A stretch of 9,782 bases of DNA, taken from Paenibacillus sp. GTDB taxonomy: Bacteria; Bacillota; Bacilli; Paenibacillales; Paenibacillaceae. Within the stretch, counting starts at the first letter, position 1; each line of letters starts with the position of its first letter. The stretch lies in contig JAQSXN010000097.1 of assembly GCA_029256665.1 (NCBI GenBank), positions 1 through 9,782 on the forward strand, in the 5' to 3' direction. Below the pieces are notes generated by a model that saw nothing but the letters and a program-made list of their open reading frames with translations, was not told the origin of the DNA and did not search any database. The position numbers and the translations under genes are program-made. Below, piece after piece: positions 1 to 6,960 of the stretch.

Positions 1-1863
1 TATGCGCTTTCCCTCGCCTCCGACAAGTTCCAGCGCGTAGGCGGCGGCAAGTTCTATCCCCCATCGCATAGAGCGGGTATCAGGCAGGGCAGGCAGCGCG
101 TCCCCCGAATTGTGAAGCTCGAAATCATCCCCAAGCTCGGGATCCGCGAGCATAACTTCTATCGCCGCAATGGTTGCCGCTTGCAGCGAGCCGGCAAGCT
201 GATCGGCTACCGAAATGAGATAATGAAGCATAAACAGCAGCGTCGCGCTTCGTTTCTCGGTATGCAGCAGCTCGATTACGTCAGCGGCTACCGCGGCATT
301 TTTCATATTCTTCAGCAGGATCAGAGCGGATACCCAGCTTTCCTCGGTACGTGTCAGCTTATTAGGCCGATCGGCATCCCGGCTGCGGAATATTGCCGCC
401 AGAACCGGCACCGCAGCTTCTTGGCCAAGAAGTCCCAACGCGAAAGCGATTCCACGCCGCTGTCTACCCTCGGACTGCGACAGGGCTTCCAGCAGAACCG
501 GCACGCAACCATTCCCGAGCGTCCATAGCCACCACAAAGCAGCGGATTGTTCATCTCCACCTAGATAGCCGATCAGTTTCTTCACATCTGCCGCAGTCGC
601 TCCTCCCTTCAGAAGGCGTAACAGATATTCCGCGGATTCCCCCTTTAGGGTCACCCAAGGCTTGCTGGCGTCCGAGATTTCATCCTCTTCCAGCACTCCC
701 CTGGATATTAGCCGCTGCTGCAGATCGGCCACGCGGATTTGTCGAGGGGGGACGCCCTGTTGGACGCTTATCGCTGCCGCCGTCCCGACTACCTCGCCTA
801 TCTTATGCAGATCTCGCTGCATCCTAAGCATCACCGCGTTGTCATGATTCTGGGAGAAAGCCCGGCAGCCGATCAGCATGCCATCGATTTCTTTAGGGAC
901 AAAGCAGCGGTAAGGAACGTCTCCGCCGAAGCCGAAGCGCCACATGCCAAGTATCGCAACCCATGTTTGGGACCATTCGCTTTCGTTGGCGTAATCGAAC
1001 GCATGGTTCTCATGATGGGCAAAGCATCGAAAAACGACATCTTCGAATCTCCTGTCCACCAGCAAATCATGCTGGCTCAAAACATGCTCCCCCTGGATCA
1101 GCCGTCCCTCGCGCAGCCCAAGCTGCGGACCGATCACGGTATAATGCATATTCAGCGGATTCTCTCCGCTCCGCCATGCATGTCGGCGACCGGCACGGTA
1201 GGCCCTTGAGATATCGGACGGATCGGTTGCATCTACCCAGCCGATATCGAAGTTTTTGCAGCGCAGTTGATTATTGGCGTCCACGGTCCGGGGTACAAGG
1301 GAATAGTTATGGAGAGCGCCATCCCATTCTCTGCCGAGCTTATACGCAGCCCCCGCCAAATACGCGGCGTCGCCGTCGGCAGTCGAGTCGATCAGGACGG
1401 CCGATTCGATGCGGATCGTTCCGCGGCTGCTTTCGATAACGGCTCCGCGCACCAGCTGTTCATCCATCATCACTTCCGCGACGATTGCCTCGTAAATCAC
1501 GCGAATGCCCAGTTCTTGAATCCGGGACGAAATCGCTAGACCCTTGGATTCCGGGAGGAAGCTCTTGGCGGCGCTTCCCATCTTCCGATTTAATGAAAGC
1601 GCGCGTTCATCCAATTGGTCCTGTATGCCCCCCTTCGTGCCCAGATAATAAAAATGCACTCCCGCGCGTACGCCCACGCCGCCTAATCCGCTGTCGCGTT
1701 CGATCAGCACGACAGAGGCTCCTTCTTCCGCAGCGGAGATCGCTGCCGTCACGCCCGCAGTCCCTCCGCCTACGACCAGCACATCCGTACGCAGACTCTC
1801 CTGCCCGCCGCCATGAGGAGGCAGACGGGTGCCAAATCTCTCATGATCTTGTTGGTTCGTCAT
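1..1863 (-). CDS. FAD-dependent oxidoreductase with C-terminal HEAT-like repeats (3' end outside window)
   Basis: The reverse strand is open for all 621 codons from the ATG at 1863-1861 to the left edge, with no internal stop, so the C-terminus lies outside the window. The start is fixed by an in-frame TAG directly before the ATG and a GGAG ribosome site (1875-1872) 8 nt upstream. The protein opens with a Rossmann FAD-binding fold: VVGGGTAG at residues 30-37, then an acidic strand end (LIERD, E55) and GLGGVG. IDSTADGDAA at 158-167 and VPYRCFVPKEIDGML near 316-330, followed by a GTAAAIS helix at 360-366, match the conserved blocks of the PF12831-type FAD-dependent oxidoreductases. From about residue 408 the sequence becomes helical, with repeated units such as VPVLLEALSQ and VPVLAAIF that resemble HEAT repeats. 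The substrate is unknown. The gene is divergent from the IclR-family regulator and may be under its control; a sugar or sugar-derived substrate is inferred from the neighbouring importer. The family call is firm, the repeat call moderate. Confidence 0.9.
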   Translation of the reverse strand, partial: MTNQQDHERFGTRLPPHGGGQESLRTDVLVVGGGTAGVTAAISAAEEGASVVLIERDSGLGGVGVRAGVHFYYLGTKGGIQDQLDERALSLNRKMGSAAKSFLPESKGLAISSRIQELGIRVIYEAIVAEVMMDEQLVRGAVIESSRGTIRIESAVLIDSTADGDAAYLAGAAYKLGREWDGALHNYSLVPRTVDANNQLRCKNFDIGWVDATDPSDISRAYRAGRRHAWRSGENPLNMHYTVIGPQLGLREGRLIQGEHVLSQHDLLVDRRFEDVVFRCFAHHENHAFDYANESEWSQTWVAILGMWRFGFGGDVPYRCFVPKEIDGMLIGCRAFSQNHDNAVMLRMQRDLHKIGEVVGTAAAISVQQGVPPRQIRVADLQQRLISRGVLEEDEISDASKPWVTLKGESAEYLLRLLKGGATAADVKKLIGYLGGDEQSAALWWLWTLGNGCVPVLLEALSQSEGRQRRGIAFALGLLGQEAAVPVLAAIFRSRDADRPNKLTRTEESWVSALILLKNMKNAAVAADVIELLHTEKRSATLLFMLHYLISVADQLAGSLQAATIAAIEVMLADPELGDDFELHNSGDALPALPDTRSMRWGIELAAAYALELVGGEGKRI

Positions 1864-1896
1864 CTACGCGGCTCCTTTCCTTGATATTTTGGCATA

Positions 1897-1925
1897 TCGA
1901 CATTTCGCGGCAAATAAGGTAGAAT
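1897..1925 (+). promoter_or_regulatory. Sigma-A promoter for the IclR-family regulator
   Basis: TCGACA (1897-1902) and TAGAAT (1920-1925) each match the -35 and -10 consensus at five of six positions and are separated by an optimal 17 nt. Transcription should begin near 1932, giving a leader of about 47 nt before the ATG at 1979. The element lies in the 115-bp region shared with the divergent oxidoreductase gene. No comparably good promoter was found on the minus strand for that gene. Confidence 0.6.
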
Positions 1926-1935
1926 CAGATTAGTT

Positions 1936-1949
1936 TTCATATTTATGAA
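1936..1949. promoter_or_regulatory. Near-palindrome, candidate operator for the IclR-family regulator
   Basis: TTCATA and TATGAA form a 6-2-6 inverted repeat around TT. It lies just downstream of the predicted start of transcription of the regulator (about 1932) and inside the divergent intergenic region. IclR-family proteins commonly bind short palindromes in such regions and repress their own gene. A related, shorter motif (TTTCA, 3 nt, ATGA) spans the start codon at 1971-1981. AT-rich palindromes of this size can arise by chance, so the operator role is inferred from position. Confidence 0.35.
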
Positions 1950-1978
1950 TTCTTTTCTGAGAAGGGTGGATTTCAAAT

Positions 1979-2749
1979 ATGAGTCAACAAGTGCCAAAGG
2001 TTAAATCCGCAGATCGTGTGCTTGACATACTTGAGCTTTTTACGGGTGAACAGGATTCGTATAACCTGACCGAAATCGCCAAAAGCTTAAATATGCCGCC
2101 TAGCAGCACGTATCTGATTCTTCAAAATATGTTAAACAGAGGATATCTTGAGACCGATCGGTCGAAAAAACAGTTCCGCATCGGCTACAAGCTGTTTACC
2201 ATTCGATCAGGATACATGCGAAATACCAGCTTGACCGGAGAGTATTATCAGATCGCGGAACGAATTATCGATGATATAAACGAAACGGTCAGCCTGGCCA
2301 TACGGGCAGGAAATCAGATTCAATACATCGGCGAGAAAGTAAGCTCGCATGCTCTCCGTTTTAATCATAGCCTAGGAACAACATTGCCCCTTCACGCGAC
2401 GGCGTCCGGAAAGATATTGCTTGCCGATCTGTCCATGGAGGAGCTGCGCGACTTGTATCCGACCGACCAACTAGAGAAGGTAACGGACAAGACGATCTCT
2501 ACCTTTCCCGACCTCTTGAAGGAGCTTGAGAAGGTAAGAAATCAGGGGTTCGGCTATAACATGGGGGAAACGGTTGACGGCGTGCATTGCATTGCAGGCG
2601 CCGTCTTGGATGGGGAGGGCAATGTGGCTGCTTCCATCAGCATCTCTATTCCGGTTGTACGGATTACAGGCGAGTTGTGGGGCAGAGTGCATGATTGGAT
2701 CACGCGATCCTGCGAAGAACTAAGCAGCAAGGTATATCAGCAGCACTAA
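1979..2749 (+). CDS. IclR-family transcriptional regulator
   Basis: This 256-residue protein has the size and two-domain plan of the IclR family. Residues 8-75 form the N-terminal winged helix-turn-helix: SADRVLDILELF opens it, LTEIAKSLNMPPSSTYLIL is the helix-turn-helix, and RGYLETD starts the wing. Residues from about 85 to 250 form the effector-binding domain, with the family signature LPLHATASGKILLADL near 137-152 and GFGYNMGETVDGVHCIAGAV followed by ASISISIP near 196-224. The domain senses a small molecule, typically an organic acid, sugar acid or sugar breakdown product; the effector here is unknown. The ATG is preceded by GAAGGGTGG (1961-1969) at a 9-nt spacing. The gene is divergent from the FAD oxidoreductase and convergent with the sugar importer operon, so it is the natural candidate to control one or both. 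It is monocistronic, with its own promoter and terminator. Confidence 0.95.
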   Translation: MSQQVPKVKSADRVLDILELFTGEQDSYNLTEIAKSLNMPPSSTYLILQNMLNRGYLETDRSKKQFRIGYKLFTIRSGYMRNTSLTGEYYQIAERIIDDINETVSLAIRAGNQIQYIGEKVSSHALRFNHSLGTTLPLHATASGKILLADLSMEELRDLYPTDQLEKVTDKTISTFPDLLKELEKVRNQGFGYNMGETVDGVHCIAGAVLDGEGNVAASISISIPVVRITGELWGRVHDWITRSCEELSSKVYQQH

Positions 2750-2772
2750 CGCCAGTGATTCCCCCCAAGAAG

Positions 2773-2807
2773 CCGTCAGGGCAGCCAGCCTGACGGTCTT
2801 TTTTTTT
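2773..2807 (+). terminator. Intrinsic terminator of the IclR-family gene
   Basis: CCGTCAGG (2773-2780) and CCTGACGG (2789-2796) form a perfect 8-bp stem with an 8-nt loop, followed by TC and nine T residues (2799-2807). It lies 23 bp after the regulator's stop codon. The bases flanking the stem (AAGAAG and TCTTTT) allow a partly paired extension. On the minus strand the hairpin is followed only by GCTTCTTGG, so it should be a much weaker terminator for the convergent transporter operon. Confidence 0.92.
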
Positions 2808-2838
2808 CATCGGCGAACGCCCCCGCCTCGCATTACCG

Positions 2839-3819
2839 CTATTCTACAAGCCCCGTACGTTCAATTCCTTCCGTGAACCAGCGTTGAGCGATCAGGTACA
2901 CGATGAGCGGCGGCATAATAATGAGGAAAGCGGCTGCCATCTTCGGTCCTTCGGAGATGGGATCCTTGCCGTAAGCGCCTACGTTAACCACTTCATTGCC
3001 CATCAATTCCGCCGTGAGCGAGTTTAATCTCATGGACAGCGGAGTGAAGTCGTTGCTAAGAAACATAGCCGCATCGCTGTTCATATTCCAATACCATACG
3101 AACGAGAATAGGAACACGACGAGGCTTGCCGCGCCGGCAAGCGGCAGCATAATGCGGAAGAACAGGCGGAATATCGATGCCCCATCCATCTTGGCCGCTT
3201 CCTCCAGCGCTTTCGGCTGAGCCAGGAAAAACTGCCTGAAAATAATAATAAATAGGGCACCGCGCAAGCCCTGGCCAAACAACGCGGGGATAAACACCAC
3301 AAGCGGCGTGTCTAGCCAGTTAAGCTGATCATAGATCATATAGAGCGGGATAACGGTAATTTGCGGCGGAACGAGAAACGTAATAATAATGAGAATAAAA
3401 AACACGTTTTTCCCCGGGAAGTTCAGCCTGGCGAGCGCATAGCCGGTAATCGAGCAGGACAGCACCTGCAGCAGCGATCCTACGGAGGAAATGAAGATCG
3501 TATCTACAAAAGCTTCGACATAACGCAGTCCATCCCACGCATCGATATAATTTTGCCAATAGAGCTCGCGCGGAATGAGCTGCACCAGCGGGTCGATCAG
3601 ATCCGGCACGCTCTTCAAGCTGGTTGAAATCATTTCGAGAATCGGCTGCAAATAGAGGAATGCGATAACCGTCAGCAAGACAAAAATGATCAATTTCGCG
3701 ATCAGGCCGTCGTTCGCGTTTTGCCCGAGCAACACCCGCTTAACTTGCTGCGATCTGCGGCTCGATAACGTTCTCGCCACTTCCAGCTTGACCTGCTTCA
3801 TGGAGTCTTCCAATTTCAT
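2839..3819 (-). CDS. Carbohydrate ABC transporter permease, MalG type (second copy)
   Basis: This 326-residue inner-membrane permease would form the importer channel as a heterodimer with the MalF-type protein encoded just upstream. It has six likely membrane segments, near residues 40-62, 105-128, 137-160, 172-196, 228-246 and 292-312. The cytoplasmic EAA loop at 206-225 (LEEAAKMDGAS, then IMLP) is the docking site for the ATPase. The polar N-terminal tail of about 40 residues, rich in Lys and Arg, is longer than usual for MalG-type proteins. The loop before the last segment (about 247-291) is also long and carries the family's PLSMRL region. The ATG at 3819 has AAGGAAGGTGAG just upstream, overlapping the previous gene's stop, so this start is preferred over the Met at codon 7. 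It is the last gene of the operon, 9 bp after the MalF-type gene. Substrate is unknown; an oligosaccharide is inferred. Confidence 0.93.
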   Translation of the reverse strand: MKLEDSMKQVKLEVARTLSSRRSQQVKRVLLGQNANDGLIAKLIIFVLLTVIAFLYLQPILEMISTSLKSVPDLIDPLVQLIPRELYWQNYIDAWDGLRYVEAFVDTIFISSVGSLLQVLSCSITGYALARLNFPGKNVFFILIIITFLVPPQITVIPLYMIYDQLNWLDTPLVVFIPALFGQGLRGALFIIIFRQFFLAQPKALEEAAKMDGASIFRLFFRIMLPLAGAASLVVFLFSFVWYWNMNSDAAMFLSNDFTPLSMRLNSLTAELMGNEVVNVGAYGKDPISEGPKMAAAFLIIMPPLIVYLIAQRWFTEGIERTGLVE

Positions 3820-3828
3820 CGCGTATAC

Positions 3829-4713
3829 TCACCTTCCTTTCGTCGCACGGTAGGTTAGGCCTAACGTGACGGACAGCAGCACTAATACTAAGGCGAAATA
3901 CAACCATGCCATAGCGCTTGCATAGCCATAGCCTGTCGTCGGAGAAAACATGTTGCTTGTAATAATGCCCAAGATGCTGTTAAACGGAAAGGTGAACAAG
4001 TCGACAATGGTGTAGACGGCGTTCAGCCCGATAAAGGGAACCATGCCGGGAAAGGTGATTTTCCAGAAGCTCTCCCAGGGCGACGCGCCATCCACGCGTA
4101 TGGCTTCGTAAATCGTGCGCGGTATCGTCTGAAATCCAGCGATAAAGATCAGGATCTGCACCCCGGAATACCACAAAATAATGACGGCTTGACTTAGAAT
4201 GTCAACCAGCGATGCCGCTGTCCGTTCATCAAAATTTTCGTTGATGATGGCCTCGATATTGTATTGCTCGATAAAGGGCAGCTCCCCTGCTCCCTGCGTG
4301 AACAACTCCATCACCACTTGCCCGGTGGCAAAGATGACGGGCAGGAAGAAGATGGCCCGCATGGCTCCGCGGCCGGGAAACCTTTGATTCAGCAACAGGG
4401 CGACGAAAAACGAGAAGATCAGGATGAGAGGGATGATGATGACCAGCTCTTGCAATAACGTGATCAACTCGATTCGATAATCGCTATTTTCAAACCATAC
4501 TCGTTTATAATTTTCGAAACCTACCCAGGTGTACGTGAAGCCCCCGGCACGAAAATAGAGCGTATTAAAGCTGTTATATAAGGACCAGCCAACAGGAAAG
4601 GCGACGAATGCCGCAAAACCGATCATCCAGGGAAGCATGAACAAGTATCCGGCGCCGTATTCTTTCATGCGGAAGAAGAAAAGTCCCTTGCGCCGCGCTT
4701 TCTCGCCGTTCAT
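3829..4713 (-). CDS. Sugar ABC transporter permease, MalF type
   Basis: This 294-residue protein is the partner of the MalG-type permease that follows it. Likely membrane segments lie near residues 21-45, 86-108, 117-138, 170-195, 222-245 and 264-287. The first is preceded by the RMKEYGAGYLFMLPW entry sequence typical of these permeases. The cytoplasmic loop at 202-222 reads YEAIRVDGAS, then ITFP: it keeps the glutamate, the first alanine and the glycine of the EAA motif, but the second alanine is isoleucine. A hydrophilic external loop of about 30 residues follows the third segment. The start at 4713 lies 3 bp after the stop of the preceding gene, with GGGGGAG in the tail of that gene as ribosome site. 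No ATP-binding subunit is encoded nearby, so a shared MsmX-like ATPase is likely. The sugar specificity cannot be read from the permease. Confidence 0.93.
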   Translation of the reverse strand: MNGEKARRKGLFFFRMKEYGAGYLFMLPWMIGFAAFVAFPVGWSLYNSFNTLYFRAGGFTYTWVGFENYKRVWFENSDYRIELITLLQELVIIIPLILIFSFFVALLLNQRFPGRGAMRAIFFLPVIFATGQVVMELFTQGAGELPFIEQYNIEAIINENFDERTAASLVDILSQAVIILWYSGVQILIFIAGFQTIPRTIYEAIRVDGASPWESFWKITFPGMVPFIGLNAVYTIVDLFTFPFNSILGIITSNMFSPTTGYGYASAMAWLYFALVLVLLSVTLGLTYRATKGR

Positions 4714-4716
4714 ATC

Positions 4717-6960
4717 TCACTCCCCCTTCGTCACTTCGAATTGATTCCTGTTGTAATCCACTTGAACGCTAGTGCCATCCTCATAAGTCGTTGCGTATAC
4801 GCCTTCCGCCAACTTCTCATGATCGATGATCCGTTGATGGTAGACAGAGGCGAGCTGGTTGAACTTCTCGTATTCGCCTATGATCCGATCCTTCCATATG
4901 TCATATTGACTGCTGAATATAAATTCGTAATCCGTATCCTTCAGCATCCGATTCTCCTCATACGTAAGTCCGAACAACGGGATCGCGCCGTACTCGATCG
5001 CTCTTAGAAGCTCCTTGTCATACACGTTGCGTTCATTAGCCGGCGCCGCCGTATATTCAATCCTTCCGTGAACGACGATTGGATAGAAAGGAACCATCTC
5101 GTCAATGATCATGTCGTAGCTCCAATCGTATGGCAGCGATTCGACGAAGTCGACATGCCGAAGCGAATAGCTGAAGCCTTTATACACGCCGGCTCCTCCC
5201 AGCTCCTTGCGGGTGTAATCGAGCAGCGCCTCGTAATAGTAGGCCGTCTCCCTTCTGGTAAGCGGCGCATCCTCGTTGTAATCGCTGAACAATTCATCGC
5301 CGGGTCCGTCGATATAATGGATGCCGTCTACCCCAAGCTCCTTCAGCCTAGCAATAACTTCTTTCTGCGCTTTGACGATTTTGACCGGGTTGGCAATGAA
5401 CTCCGTGTATGGCCGTACTCCTCCCTGTTCAAACTGCAGCACAGTCGAATCGATCGAGCGAATGCCGTCCGATTTGATATCGAAGGAAGAGGCGCTCGAA
5501 TTTCTCCAGGCCGCGTAATCTTCGAAATAAACCTTAAAACCTTTGTCATGCATGGATTGGATAAATCGCTTCGCTCCTTCGTTGCCGCCTAGCTCGCCGA
5601 CAACGGGAAATCGTTTATCCGTATCGTATCGGCCGCTGTTCTGCCAGCCTTGATAGCTCAGCCTCATGTTGGCCACGCCCTGCTGCATCAATTCTTCGAC
5701 GATTTGTTCCGCTTGCTCGAATGTTGTTGCCGGCTCATAATCGCTGCCACCGAATTTGGGCTTGGTCCCTCCCCCTAAGAAAGACAACTGGATCGGCACA
5801 TTGGCCGTCTGCGGCAACGGGCTGCCCAGCATGTCGTTGTCCTCTAGATACTCGCGATAGCTATGTGCCATGCCCACATAATCCGCGGCCTCTCCTGACA
5901 ACAATCGGTACTCCACGCTGCGGTCATGCCGCGTCCGCTCCTTCTGAATGGTGATGACGAGTTGATCCGTCACTCCGCTGACTCTTCGCCCGTATTCTTC
6001 CCGATAGCCGAAGTTGGCGCTGGTCGTATGATAGCTGGAAACAGGGCCGGGGAGATCCGCTTTAATGGATGCCGAGAATTGTCCTTCTTTGACGATGGCG
6101 GCAAATGCGTGCTCGCCCCGTTTCAGGCCAAACACGGGATAGCCGATTTCTTCGCGTCTCCCCCTATTTTCACTGTTTACCTTCAAGCTTGCCATATCGT
6201 TTCCATAGATAGGGAATTCGTAGCTTCTTATATTAGCCGGCCGCTTACGGTCATAATAGATCAACCCGCCCGGCCCGTCCGGAACGAACAAGTATCCCGG
6301 CTCCTCCGCCATGGACACCCCGCCAAAGAAGGGCAACAGGTTAATGGCAAATACTTTGTTGTCGCCCGATTCAACGATGCCCTCGCTTGGTATGCGCGCT
6401 TCCAGCCCGTGCTCGGTCAGCGCATATTGAATAACAAAGGACAGTTGCTGTTCCGGATAGGTATAGGTGGCTTGAATCCCGTTGTCCCCCATCAGCGTAT
6501 AGCTGATCGCGATGCCCGAATCTATCGTATTTTTCACCAATCGCCTCGGCTGGCTGCCGGATACGTATTCCAATATATAGGGAGATTCAAGATTGGCCAG
6601 CAGCGCCCCTTGTACGGTTTCTTTGCCAAGCTGCTCTTTGGACGGATTGCTTCGCCACAAGTAGCCGCTTTGCTTGTCGAGCACCGTAATTTGGCTTGTG
6701 CGAGGGTCAAGCTTCAGCGTAAACAGGCCATTGTCCGCCACTTGAACGAAGCCATCCACGTTAGCAGCGGGCGCCTGCCATTCTTCGCCTTCTACTACAG
6801 CCATGAAGTCAAGGGAGTGGGTACGAATGCCCATGGACTGCAGGGACGGCTGCCGATCCCATCCCAAGATGATGATGGCGGCAACCAGGATGACCACTGC
6901 CGTCGAAGCTGCCGCAATGACTCGCCATCGCGTGCTGGTCGGCCATAACCTTCTAGCCAT
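4717..6960 (-). CDS. Membrane-anchored DUF5696-type protein with probable glycosidase-like barrel
   Basis: This 747-residue protein has a basic N-terminus (MARRLW) and one membrane segment at about residues 13-32, so the rest should face outward as a tethered protein. Residues 70-340 look beta-rich: LKLDPRTSQITVLD, YLWRSNP, a GGVS/GPGGLIYYD stretch and EEIGYPVFGLKRGEHAFAAIV, as in the beta-sandwich ahead of some glycosidase barrels. Residues 390-700 alternate strands and helices as in a TIM barrel: NMRLSYQGW (431-439), GFKVYFEDYAAW (474-485), GVDGIHYIDGPGDE (543-556) and MIIDEMVPFYP (617-627). D551, E556, D620 and E621 are candidate catalytic residues by position only. A small C-terminal beta domain follows (GVYATTYEDGTSVQVDYN). 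I assign DUF5696 from memory of similar Paenibacillus genes beside NHL/Yip1 genes and sugar permeases; the enzymatic role is inference. GGAGGTGAT lies 5 nt before the ATG, and the gene overlaps the upstream gene by 8 bp. Confidence 0.8.
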   Translation of the reverse strand: MARRLWPTSTRWRVIAAASTAVVILVAAIIILGWDRQPSLQSMGIRTHSLDFMAVVEGEEWQAPAANVDGFVQVADNGLFTLKLDPRTSQITVLDKQSGYLWRSNPSKEQLGKETVQGALLANLESPYILEYVSGSQPRRLVKNTIDSGIAISYTLMGDNGIQATYTYPEQQLSFVIQYALTEHGLEARIPSEGIVESGDNKVFAINLLPFFGGVSMAEEPGYLFVPDGPGGLIYYDRKRPANIRSYEFPIYGNDMASLKVNSENRGRREEIGYPVFGLKRGEHAFAAIVKEGQFSASIKADLPGPVSSYHTTSANFGYREEYGRRVSGVTDQLVITIQKERTRHDRSVEYRLLSGEAADYVGMAHSYREYLEDNDMLGSPLPQTANVPIQLSFLGGGTKPKFGGSDYEPATTFEQAEQIVEELMQQGVANMRLSYQGWQNSGRYDTDKRFPVVGELGGNEGAKRFIQSMHDKGFKVYFEDYAAWRNSSASSFDIKSDGIRSIDSTVLQFEQGGVRPYTEFIANPVKIVKAQKEVIARLKELGVDGIHYIDGPGDELFSDYNEDAPLTRRETAYYYEALLDYTRKELGGAGVYKGFSYSLRHVDFVESLPYDWSYDMIIDEMVPFYPIVVHGRIEYTAAPANERNVYDKELLRAIEYGAIPLFGLTYEENRMLKDTDYEFIFSSQYDIWKDRIIGEYEKFNQLASVYHQRIIDHEKLAEGVYATTYEDGTSVQVDYNRNQFEVTKGE

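Noticed and set aside
112..1539. Several overlapping plus-strand frames of 60 to 158 codons.
   Set aside because: They lie opposite the continuous FAD oxidoreductase frame, their translations are rich in Arg and Pro without motifs, and none has a convincing ribosome site.
1883..1898. Inverted repeat GATAT, 6 nt, ATATC upstream of the oxidoreductase gene.
   Set aside because: Five-base arms in AT-rich intergenic DNA are common by chance. It touches the -35 box of the regulator's promoter, but nothing else supports an operator role.
1880..1978. A minus-strand promoter for the oxidoreductase gene.
   Set aside because: Such a promoter should exist in this gap, but every -35/-10 pair I could place (for example TTGCCG, 17 nt, AAAATA) is a poor match, so no site is assigned.
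2970..2983. CGTAAGCGCCTACG, resembling a CcpA cre site.
   Set aside because: It lies deep inside the last permease gene, lacks the outer T and A of the cre consensus, and is not near a promoter.
5926..6948. A 340-codon open frame on the plus strand.
   Set aside because: It is antisense to the DUF5696-type gene, which has a strong ribosome site, tight junctions and recognisable composition. The plus-strand translation shows no domain, and the frame is a by-product of codon bias.
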